Notes under the pieces: model-generated | The model's input: only the letters and a program-made list of their open reading frames with translations | What the model was told of the DNA's origin: nothing | The model's database searches: none | Shown: one piece after another, positions 1 through 25,600 of the stretch | How the letters are laid out: each line of letters opens with the position of its first letter | Numbering within the stretch: position 1 is the stretch's first letter | NCBI GenBank assembly: GCA_020002185.1 | Contig: CM034533.1 | Location: forward strand, 50,058,418-50,122,417 | DNA: 64,000 bases | DNA from: Paraescarpia echinospica | Taxonomy: Eukaryota; Annelida; Polychaeta; Sabellida; Siboglinidae | Direction: 5' to 3' | Translations under genes and position numbers: made by a program

Positions 1-1105
1 AATAAACTGGATAGAACAATGGCTGATTGACAGAAGACAACGTGTAGTAGTTGATGGGGAGGCTTCAAACTGGAAATCGGTATTGAGTGGGATACCACAG
101 GGATCAGTATTAAGGACCTATATTATTCTTAATATATATCAACGATTTGGATGATGAAATAACAAGCAAGGTGTTGAAATTTGCGGATGATACAAAAGTG
201 TTTAGAAGGATTAAAAGTGATGGAGATAGACAGCATTTACAAGATGATCTTGACAGGTTGATCAAATGGTCTGAAAAGTGGCAAATGCTGTTCAATTTTG
301 GGAAATGTAAATGCCTCCACACAGGACATAGGAACGAAGAGGTAGAATATACAATAGGGGGTACTGTACTAAGTACTACTGTAAAAGAAAAGGACTTAGG
401 GTTAACCATTAGTGCTGACATGAAGGTTTCAGAGCAGTGCGGAATTGTAGCTTCAAAGGGAAATCAAATCCTTGGATTAATTAGGCGAAACATAACGTAT
501 AAGGAAAAAGAGCTAATAATACCACTGTACAAAACAATAGTTAGGCCTCATTTAGAATATTGTATTCAAGCGTGGAGGCCATATCGCAGGAAAGACATAA
601 ATATGCTAGAAAGAGTGCAGAGGAGAGCAACTAAAATGATACCAAAACTGAGGGATCTTAGTTACGAAATACGCCTAAAAAAATGCGGATTAACAACACT
701 AGAGACCAGGAGATTGAGAGGAGATCAGATATAAGTGTTTAAAATATTGAAAGGTTATGAAAATATTGATAGAAATATTTTTTTCAGTTAAGAAAGATAA
801 AAGGACTAGAGGACATGAAGTTACATTAGCAAAGGAGCAGAGTAGATTAGATATAAGAAAGTTTTCATTTTCACAAAGGACTGTAAATGAATGGAACAGA
901 TTATCTGCTGATTGTGTGGGTGCTAGTAGCGTGAATATGTTTAAAAATAAATTTAAAAATAAAATCGACACATACCTCAGAAGGGTTGAATATATGTAGA
1001 TAAAAGGGTTGGACTCTCGATAAGTCAAAGGGCTTCCTTGTCCACCTGCCACCTAGAGTTAATTCTCTGGGTGGCAATCTTGTTAAATCTTGTTAAATCT
1101 ATTTG
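1..1105 (+). mobile_element. non-LTR retrotransposon (LINE) fragment, RT C-terminal half, decayed
   Basis: Translated segments match the palm and thumb end of a LINE reverse transcriptase, including the catalytic FADD block (about 182-196) and a conserved C-terminal stretch up to a stop near 1000. The reading frame is broken by a small deletion near 113-140 and by a nonsense change at about 732, where the sister copy at 55380-56550 reads on. The 3' end is a short direct repeat of TTGTTAAATC at about 1080-1100, shared with the sister copy. The 5' part runs off the window. It is a dead copy. The clade is probably CR1/jockey-like, but I cannot place it firmly. Confidence 0.85.
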
Positions 1106-1305
1106 ATGCTGGGCCCAGAATATAATTGAATTGTTTGCGCATATTTAGATGCCAGTGATTTGAAGTTGTGATGGGCAGCCAGCTGAGAAAGCCGGATTAG
1201 CAAGTATAATTGTAACGTGATGAGAAAGTTGAGAAAGCTTCTAGGCCATGGCCTTAATCATTATGTAACGTTTGCTGTGCGACATTCAAATCCATCCACT
1301 TTCAG

Positions 1306-15214
<13,909 letters not shown>

Positions 15215-16340
15215 GTAAGTACTTGTCTGTGATACTTTAGCAGTGTTGTTAGAAAAAACTATTAAATATATTAATAATATGTCTAATTTATAATTGATCT
15301 AATTTGATTTATTTATAGTCTTTAATTAATAGTTTTAATATAACTAACTTAGTTTGTTTTACATTTTATCTGAAGTTTCTTTCGTTTTTTGGCAATTCTT
15401 ATTAGTATACATTGAATCGCTTGATTGAATTTTATTGTACAGCGCTTTGAGCATATTATGGATATTGCGCTCTATAGATATTAAATATCATTATTATAGA
15501 CGTAACTTGTATAAAATGAATTGACAACAAACATGATCAGCCTTTGTACTTTAACGAATTTAGTTACATGTATATTAGATAAGTTTATTTGAGACATTCT
15601 ACAAGGAGTCTCCTGTAGATGCAGGTAGTAAACCAACATGAACATGAAACTCCAAGCCGCTCAGTACAATCATAAGCATGTCATAGAGGCAAACATTTCA
15701 CTAACACTATAGTACCGTAAATTTCCGTGTATAATGCGCATTTTTTTCCTTCACTTTTTACTCAAAAGTCGGGGTGTGTATTATACATGGAGCTAAGGCT
15801 AAACAAAAAAAGTTTCTCTGACCAATCTATCAATGTTTGCAGACCAGGATAACGCTGCTGGAAAACTAGTAATATTATCAAAGTCACAATCACGTAACCC
15901 ACCGCAGCAACGCAGCCAAAAGGCAACAATCACAGTCCCATAACCGCCTCTCTAGCCCTAAACTAGCAGCGAGAAATGACAAAGATGAGAGCTCGGATGT
16001 CAGAAATCGCGAATGACACCAATGAGCGGGAAGCGTACGAAACCGGGAAGCGCAGCCCGGGAAGCGAGTCCTGCTATGATTATGATTGGCGTTCCTGAAT
16101 CACGTGAATGATGCCCACGTCACGGGTCGAGTGTCAACAAGTGTGACTCCATGTTGAAAGTTGTGAATGCAAATGTTGTGAATGTAAATAAAGACGAATG
16201 TAGCGCATTATGCTTCGCAGTTGAAAGTACCAGGTTTGTATGTAGCATTTCAGAATAGAACTTGGTGTTAATTTAAAAGCGATATAAGAACGACATAATG
16301 TAAGTTCTAGCAAGCGCTGATTTAATCAGTTGCGCAATCG
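15215..16340 (+). other. AT-rich region after the last visible R3HDM exon, with transposon debris
   Basis: 15430-15505 resembles the GCGCTTTGAGCATATTATGG...GCGCTCTATAGATATTAA tail common to many invertebrate SINE/LINE 3' ends. 15715-15790 contains CCGTGTATAATGCGC and its approximate inverse (GTGTATTATACATGG), suggesting a DNA-transposon terminus. 15960-16140 is richer in CpG. No R3HDM exon was found here. Confidence 0.45.
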
Positions 16341-16344
16341 TCAA

Positions 16345-18456
16345 GCTACAAGCAACAAGTACAACACAAGTTACGTAGTGCTTACACACTAGTCACTAGC
16401 GAGCAACAAGTACAACACAAGTTACGTAGTGCTTACACACTAGTCACTAGCAAGCTACAAGCAACAAGTACAACACAAGTTACGTAGTGCTTACACACTA
16501 GTCACTAGCAAGCTACAAGCAACAAGTACAACACAAGTTACGTAGTGCTTACACACTAGTCACTAGCGAGCAACAAGTACAACACAAGTTACGTAGTGCT
16601 TACACACTAGTCACTAGCAAGCTACAAGCAACAAATACAACACAAGTTACATAGTGCTTACACACTAGTCACTAGCGAGCAACAAGTATAACACAAGTTA
16701 CGTAGTGCTTACACACTAGTCACTAGCGAGCAACAAGCAACAAGTACAACACAAGTTACGTAGTGCTTACACACTAGTCACTAGCAAGCTACAAGCAACA
16801 AGTACAACACAAGTTACATAGTGCTTACACACTAGTCACTAGCGAGCAACAAGTACAACACAAGTTACGTAGTGCTTACACACTAGTCACTAGCAAGCTA
16901 CAAGCAACAAATACAACACAAGTTACATAGTGCTTACACACTAGTCACTAGCGAGCAACAAGTACAACACAAGTTACGTAGTGCTTACACACTAGTCACT
17001 AGCGAGCAACAAGCAACAAGTACAACACAAGTTACGTAGTGCTTACACACTAGTCACTAGCAAGCTACAAGCAACAAGTACAACACAAGTTACATAGTGC
17101 TTACACACTAGTCACTAGCGAGCAACAAGTACAACACAAGTTACGTAGTGCTTACACACTAGTCACTAGCGAGCAACAAGCAACAAGTACAACACAAGTT
17201 ACGTAGTGCTTACACACTAGTCACTAGCGAGCGACAAGCAACAAGTACAACACAAGTTACGTAGTGCTTACACACTAGTCACTAGCGAGCTACAAGCAAC
17301 AAGTACAACACAAGTTACGTAGTGCTTACACACTAGTCACTAGCGCTACAAGCAACAAGTACAACACAAGTTACGTAGTGCTTACACACTAGTCACTAGC
17401 GAGCAACAAGCAACAAGTACAACACAAGTTACGTAGTGCTTACACACTAGTCACTAGCGAGCAACAAGCAACAAGTACAACACAAGTTACGTAGTGCTTA
17501 CACACTAGTCACTAGCGAGCGACAAGCAACAAGTACAACACAAGTTACGTAGTGCTTACACACTAGTCACTAGCGAGCTACAAGCAACAAGTACAACACA
17601 AGTTACGTAGTGCTTACACACTAGTCACTAGCGAGCAACAAGTACAACACAAGTTACGTAGTGCTTACACACTAGTCACTAGCGAGCAACAAGCAACAAG
17701 TACAACACAAGTTACGTAGTGCTTACACACTAGTCACTAGCGAGCAACAAGTACAACACAAGTTACGTAGTGCTTACACATTAGTCACTAGCGAGCAACA
17801 AGCAACAAGTATAACACAAGTTACGTAGTGCTTACACACTAGTCACTAGCGAGCAACAAGTACAACACAAGTTACGTAATGCTTACACACTAGTCACTAG
17901 CGAGCAACAAGCAACAAGTACAACACAAGTTACGTAGTGCTTACACACTAGTCACTAGCGAGCAACAAGCAACAAGTACAACACAAGTTACGTAGTGCTT
18001 ACACACTAGTCACTAGCGAGCAACAAGCAACAAGTATAACACAAGTTACGTAGTGCTTACACACTAGTCACTAGCGAGCAACAAGCAACAAGTATAACAC
18101 AAGTTACGTAGTGCTTACACACTAGTCACTAGCGAGCAACAAGTATAACACAAGTTACGTAGTGCTTACACACTAGTCACTAGCGAGCAACAAGTATAAC
18201 ACAAGTTACGTAGTGCTTACACACTAGTCACTAGCGAGCAACAAGCAACAAGTATAACACAAGTTACGTAGTGCTTACACACTAGTCACTAGCGAGCAAC
18301 AAGCAACAAGTACAACACAAGTTACATAGTGCTTACACACTAGTCACTAGCGAGCAACAAGCAACAAGTACAACACAAGTTACGTAGTGCTTACACACTA
18401 GTCACTAGCGAGCGACAAGCAACAAGTACAACACAAGTTACGTAGTGCTTACACAC
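16345..18456. repeat. 51/58-bp satellite array running into the gap
   Basis: About 38 units centred on AGTTACGTAGTGCTTACACA and ACTAGTCACTAGCGAGCAAC. Two length forms, with and without one extra CAAGCAA, alternate. The array is cut by the N run, so its real length is unknown. Confidence 0.95.
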
Positions 18457-19456
18457 NNNNNNNNNNNNNNNNNNNNNNNNNNNNNNNNNNNNNNNNNNNN
18501 NNNNNNNNNNNNNNNNNNNNNNNNNNNNNNNNNNNNNNNNNNNNNNNNNNNNNNNNNNNNNNNNNNNNNNNNNNNNNNNNNNNNNNNNNNNNNNNNNNNN
18601 NNNNNNNNNNNNNNNNNNNNNNNNNNNNNNNNNNNNNNNNNNNNNNNNNNNNNNNNNNNNNNNNNNNNNNNNNNNNNNNNNNNNNNNNNNNNNNNNNNNN
18701 NNNNNNNNNNNNNNNNNNNNNNNNNNNNNNNNNNNNNNNNNNNNNNNNNNNNNNNNNNNNNNNNNNNNNNNNNNNNNNNNNNNNNNNNNNNNNNNNNNNN
18801 NNNNNNNNNNNNNNNNNNNNNNNNNNNNNNNNNNNNNNNNNNNNNNNNNNNNNNNNNNNNNNNNNNNNNNNNNNNNNNNNNNNNNNNNNNNNNNNNNNNN
18901 NNNNNNNNNNNNNNNNNNNNNNNNNNNNNNNNNNNNNNNNNNNNNNNNNNNNNNNNNNNNNNNNNNNNNNNNNNNNNNNNNNNNNNNNNNNNNNNNNNNN
19001 NNNNNNNNNNNNNNNNNNNNNNNNNNNNNNNNNNNNNNNNNNNNNNNNNNNNNNNNNNNNNNNNNNNNNNNNNNNNNNNNNNNNNNNNNNNNNNNNNNNN
19101 NNNNNNNNNNNNNNNNNNNNNNNNNNNNNNNNNNNNNNNNNNNNNNNNNNNNNNNNNNNNNNNNNNNNNNNNNNNNNNNNNNNNNNNNNNNNNNNNNNNN
19201 NNNNNNNNNNNNNNNNNNNNNNNNNNNNNNNNNNNNNNNNNNNNNNNNNNNNNNNNNNNNNNNNNNNNNNNNNNNNNNNNNNNNNNNNNNNNNNNNNNNN
19301 NNNNNNNNNNNNNNNNNNNNNNNNNNNNNNNNNNNNNNNNNNNNNNNNNNNNNNNNNNNNNNNNNNNNNNNNNNNNNNNNNNNNNNNNNNNNNNNNNNNN
19401 NNNNNNNNNNNNNNNNNNNNNNNNNNNNNNNNNNNNNNNNNNNNNNNNNNNNNNNN
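18457..19456. other. assembly gap (1,000 N)
   Basis: Exactly 1,000 N, a conventional placeholder of unknown true size. It interrupts the satellite. The missing 3' exons of R3HDM may lie in it. Confidence 0.99.
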
Positions 19457-19620
19457 CCGCAAACAGTCCCTCACATTTAACACGCTAATTGTTCGCCAGA
19501 GGTCGTCACTGTTTGCCGAGTACTCGCCAATCAGAACAGTTGGCCATTGAGGAAGTAACATGCACCTATCGTGTACAGGTGATCAAAGGTAGAGTAAGTT
19601 AAGACGGTTGAATCGACACG
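19457..19620 (+). promoter_or_regulatory. SKAP 5' flank / probable 5' UTR
   Basis: The 164 bases between the gap and the ATG contain no in-frame upstream start near the gene. No TATA box was recognised. The promoter may be in the gap. Confidence 0.35.
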
Positions 19621-19660
19621 ATGGCACAGTTAGACAAACAGATTAAAACATTCATTAAAG
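19621..19660 (+). CDS. SKAP: SKAP exon 1 (start)
   Basis: ATG then AQLDKQIKTFIK, donor AAAG|GTGAGC, phase 1. Forms the first turns of the N-terminal helix. Confidence 0.75.
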
Positions 19661-22600
19661 GTGAGCTACTTTTACTTGTAACTGCCGGCGGATAATATAT
19701 AAATAGTTTTTTTTTACAAAGGGCACAATTAGATCATAGATCGTTCATTCTCTTTGATTTTGAGATGTCTAAGATTCGGCGTCAGTCCAAACAGGTAGGC
19801 GGAAGTGATGGGCGGAAGTTATGCATGAAGGTAAATCTATCTCACAAGGTTGTATTTATAAGGCAGGTTGTTTCAAGAAAATGCTGACTATCAAAAGAAA
19901 AACAGTGAAATGGCCATATGGTACACTAATTAAAATAAATTAGTTTTCTGTGGGCACATTGGATGCAAAATTTACAAATACAATTAGTACTATAGGGAAT
20001 TACGAACACTTTTTGTTCAAAACTTGTCCTGTCATTGACTTGCAATAGTTTTAATTAATTCAGGAACTTCCGTTTCAGGTAAATGAGCATGGAATTTGTA
20101 ATATAATTGTTTTATCTTGCACCATGATTGTACATTGTCATCGATTTAGCGTGTCTTGTGATGCAGATGTTGAGAAGTTCATCGCGATCACGTTGAAGGC
20201 TGTGCAGCTGCCAGCGCCTGCCAATAAACAGCGGACAGATCTGCTCATGAGTCTGGAGACAATCAAGAAGAAGTACCCAACTCTACAGCAGAACGCAGAA
20301 CCGCTAAAGGGCAAAGATGAATCTGATCGTAAGTTCATGGAAGCATCATAATTGTGATAGGGACTTACCTACATTGTACAAATTTTTATATATTTTTCAT
20401 TAATTGTCAATAGTTTTGCACAATTAAGTATTATGATAGCGTGAGCTCCGGCAGTGCCCATTTGCTTGGTATAAAATAGCTGAAAACATGCTGTACTGGA
20501 GAAAGTATATATACATTATATTATTTTTATAATAATGTACAGGTCAGAACTGTCTAGATATATAACTGTACTATAATATACCTTCACAGCAAATGAAATT
20601 AAAATATTACATTTATATGTATATACAGTTTTATTATAAAAATTAAATTATACATACAGGGGAAGGTGAGGACCCATGAGCCATTTTTCATGTTTTCAGC
20701 GATAAACCAAAAAATAATAGTTTTTAACATTAAAATTGCACTATTGTGTAAATAAGTGATATTAGACAGTATGAACGAAGCAGTGGATGCAAAACTCTGA
20801 GAACACCAAGCAGGTTTCTGAAAGGATTATACAGCTACTAGCTCAACGAATGGTTGAAACTAATAATAATTATGTAGAACTAAGTTATATGTTAATTACC
20901 AAGTGATTTTACAGCTTATCCTTTGTTTATTACACGCTTCGTCATGCTTGATATTGTAACATTCTGTGTTTACAGGAAACTGTTTTATTTATGATATTCT
21001 AACGTTAACAAATCGTAGTATACAAATATATGAACACAACCAGCATGCCCTATTGAATGCAAACAACTGTGCATTGGGGGTTGCACCAGTCAATTTTGGC
21101 ATTCATGACCCGGCTTACCGGACCCTGCACTGACCGACTCATGGATGCCGGATCACAAATTTACATGCAAAACGAGTTTTATTGAAAATTATAAAAGTAT
21201 ATGTCAACAACTGTTTTATGCATTAACAAAACATGTATCCCTTATTACAAATATGTCACTAACAACAACATTGCATTACCTGTGGTATATGTATAAAGAA
21301 TAGAGTAAAACACAATATATTTACTCAAAAATATTTTTCTGTAAAAATCGCATATAATCGTGATTTTGCGTGCCGTTAGTCATCCGTAATTATTCATATA
21401 GCAGTGAAGTTGTCAGTAGCATGACCTGCTTCTACAGAATTCGTAAAATAAAATGTATGATAAGTATTAACAAAGTTACAGGGGGTGGCTCAGAGCTCCC
21501 CTATGATCATGGGTCCCAACCTTCCACTACTAATTAATATAAAAAAATTATTATGATAGATACTAAAACATAATAATCAACAAAATTATTGAAATACAAA
21601 TAATAGTACATCATGGTATATAATAATAATTTATTGTGGATGTTATTTGGAGCAAACGCCCATTGTAGGTAATCTTAAATGTAATATAAACATGAAGAAA
21701 TTATGCAAAACAGAAATTAGGCTACAGTTAATTGTTCTGCCGACTGTGTTGAGAACTAGATCCGTCTTCTTTGAATCTTTGGAATGGTGTGTTTAGATTA
21801 ATGTGATACTGCTATTTTTCTTGTTGTAGAAGACTTGTTGTTGTCATCATCATTGTTGTTGTCATTGAAGAAGGCTATTGTTGTTGTCATCATCATTGTT
21901 GTTGTTGAAGAATGCTATTGTTGTTGTAGATGGTTGTTGTTTTTGTTGTTGTAGAAGACAACCAGTACACGGTTGCTGATGATGATGGTGACAAGTATTA
22001 TGAGGGTAAGTAAGGTGATCACCGACAGCTGCACAGTCTCTCAAAGCTTGTGTTGTTCTTCATTAATCAGTGAGGCTTCTTTTCGAAATATATAACATTA
22101 GATACATTTCATAGTTAATTCCATGTAACTTTAATTTTCATTGCTAAACAATTACAAAATATTTTATTATTGTTTAGCAATGAAAATTAACAAATTATAT
22201 ATATATATATGTATATATATAATTTGTATGTAAGGTATTGGTATGAAATAATGTGAAAATACTGCTACGGGAAAATAGTTAATATATTGATTTATGTTTA
22301 AATTGGTACTTGGATGTTGAGAAATATGTAAAATACTACTTTATTCTTCATGAAGTTACACTTCACGAGTTGAGTTGTTGGTTACAGTTCCAGTAGATAA
22401 AGAGGTGAACACAGCCAACTTGAAGGATGGTGACAAGTCAGGACTGCTCAAGAAAAAAGGTATGTTAAACATTAAAATTATATATCGCATATATTAAGGG
22501 ACCCACAGATTTGTTTGACATCTTCCAGAATCACCTAAGTTTCTAAACAGTTGTAGGTGGGTTTGAACCTCCAATGTAACATTCTACTCTCAAACTACTG

Positions 22601-25600
22601 TGTCACACACATACATGGCTTCAATTAACTTTTAGCAATTCAAATTCAATTAAAATTCATGTGTACTTACCAATGATCAATTTCAATTCAATCCATTTTT
22701 ATTCAATTTAAATTCAGTTATAATTCAAATTGGCAACAATAGCTGTTTTGTTGTGACTTTTTAAGGTTCTGCACATCGATGGACAATGAAGCCTAGTGAA
22801 AATCCACTGAAGCAAACAAAGCCTTTCATTTGTATAATTAAGCACTTATGCTTACAGGTCAATGGGTTACTTTAATCAATTGGTGTTTGTTGGCAGGTTG
22901 GCACCCATATCCCAGACTGCCCCAGCATAATCCATAATAAAATGCCTGCTTTGTTCTCAGAAGAGACAGCACTAAGTAGGCCTTGTGCCAAGTACAGCAA
23001 CCTGAGTGTTCTGAAGGGTTATGTTGATTCAAGTCAGACAACCTGCACCAGTATCTAGTATGGCAGCACCTTGCAGCCTGGCTAAAGAACAAAGGGGATG
23101 CTGAACTACAGACATTGGCAAATGTTAATTCACCCCCTATGCAACCAGTAATTTCGTTTTTCTGGTGGTCAATTAGCAGTGATTCCAATTAGCACTTAGC
23201 AGCTCTGTTCCATGCTGCTAGTAAAACTAGGGTACAAAAAGGGGACTGAGAAAGCAGAGAACTATGTTTTATCTGATGACAAATCTTTTGTGCATATAAA
23301 TACTGGTAGTTCTGCTGTTGGTTTTATTTTGACCAAAAAGATGCATCAAACATTTTTACAATTTGACATATATTTTGTAGTTTATGCATCTCAATTTTTA
23401 TAGAATAAATTAATTCAATTCATCTTACTTTGCGGGATTCAATTCCAATTTAATTCCAATTCATGCATTTTGTTGATCAGTTCCATTCCAATTCAAGGTA
23501 TGGACTCACACATATGATTTGGTAAATGAATAGGGCACGCACACGCATGCACGCACACACACACACACACACATTAAAAGCAAACAACTAAAAAACAACA
23601 AATTGCTCATACGAAAAGTCCATAACCATGTCAATGTTGCTCTGTGATCTACGGTTGACTGTTCCCGGCAGACAAGAAGAAGTTTGGAAGCTCCAGCAAG
23701 AAGTGGTGTGTCATCCAGCAAGGCGTCTTCTATGTATTCGAAAAACAGAGCAGCAAAAAGCAGACTGATGCATTCTCTCTCAACGGTAAGTAACATTGCT
23801 CTCTTGGTTACATCATTCTAAAGCACTACAGTTTGATTGTGTAGACTCCATTAAGTACTCCTCACTCTGACATGTATGTTATCAGATCAAAAACGTAGGT
23901 AAAAGTAACATTTATTGCCAATAGTTTCCCTCCTCGCCCGGCAGATCTGGTCACCCCAGCACCACCTTGACTTCAGCACCGTAATTACTAGTATGCGCCC
24001 CTGACACATACATCCTCCTATGCAAAGCAACAATGCAAGACAAGTGTAGATTGAAATAGGCCAACTTAATGACATTTAGATTTATTCGTTTACATAACTC
24101 ATAAACTACAACATAAATACATCAATACATGTTCACAGCAAGCATGCCAGCCCCAATGGTATTGCTAACCACTGCCTACAAGTCGTAGACGTATTACCAA
24201 CCACCAGTACTAACTATCTCAAGACACTATATTTACCATTGACCCTATATCGGTAGGGGTCACTCCGCCACCAGGTCACCTAAAATCAAATGTGACCGAC
24301 CCCACAACCGTAATTACTATTATTTCACATGGATCCTCATAATTATTTTTACTCACTTATACGGTCGAGTGAAGTGAAGCAAGGTGGAGTGAACCAAATT
24401 GCACACACTTTGACCACAGGAGGATTTGAACGTTGGTCCCCTTGTCATGATCCTTTGATCATTGCACATTGATCCTCTTGTCATGATCTTTTGATCATTG
24501 AACACTGATCCTCTTGTTTGAGGTCTCATGTTCTAGCCACTATGACAATCACATCACTGAGATTATAAGATCCACAATTTCCAATTAGTTTAATATAAAT
24601 CTACTACCACAAGACCCTGACAATAATAAGAGTAATAGGCAAAAAGGCTTCATGTGATTTCATATTGGTGTACTGTGTTTTCTTACCAGGGTTTAAAGCA
24701 AAAGACTCCAGCAGCGCTAAGAAAGAGTTTTGCTTTGAGATGTCAGGACCTGATAACAAATCTTTTTTGGTATGTTCGTTATGCAATTATTTACTATTGT
24801 GGCACATTCAAAGATTTTGTGAAGTAAAAAATAATTACAATTTACCCCATATGTGATCTCTGGGGCATGTCAAGGCTCAGTCATTGGCCCTGTCCTCTTG
24901 TTACTCTGCATAATTGACATAATTACATATTCTACTTACTCCTGCATATGGCTTTTCTTTTCAGTTTGATTATTAAAGGTAAAATAAAGATTTTATTTAT
25001 TTATAATAATCTTTATATTAATTTGAAATGTACGCATTTTATATTTATTCACAATATATTATCATTTGATGTACTTGTCTCTGTCAAATAAAGACATTCC
25101 TGTGGCTGTTCCTGGTGATGTCATCATCTATAGAGAGTTGATCCCCAGAGATCATGACATACTACAAGCAGACATCTCACAACTGACCAAATAAATCATG
25201 GGATATACTTGTTCAGGTTGTTCTTCGGACAAATCTACACGTTATTAATAACATGTTTCTGATGAAGGGTTTGGCGGGGTGAGGTGTGGTCAAGTTAATT
25301 GATGGTGTTCTAGTTTGCTGTGTCTGATGAAGGGTTTGGAGGGGTGAGGTGTGGTCAAGGTAATTGATTGTGTTCCAGTTTGCTGTGTCTGATGAAGGGT
25401 TTGGAGGGGTGAGGTGTGGTCAAGGTAATTGATTGTGTTCCAGTTTGCTGTGTCTGATGAAGGGTTTGGAGGGGTGAGGTGTTGGCAAGGTAATTGATGG
25501 TGTTCCAGTTTGCTGTGTCTGATGAAGGGTTTGGAGGGGTGAGGTGTTGTCAAGATAATTTATGGTGTTCCAGTTTGCCATGTCTGATGAAGGGTTTGGT

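Noticed and set aside
16345..18456. CRISPR array
   Set aside because: Units are directly tandem with no unique spacers, no cas genes, and the DNA is eukaryotic. The same applies to every other array here.
18445..19561. ORFs spanning the N run
   Set aside because: Made of unknown bases; not sequence.
22859..23188. 109-codon minus-strand ORF in SKAP intron 4
   Set aside because: Bracketed by AATTC-rich repeats, so more likely part of a mobile element; no family recognised.
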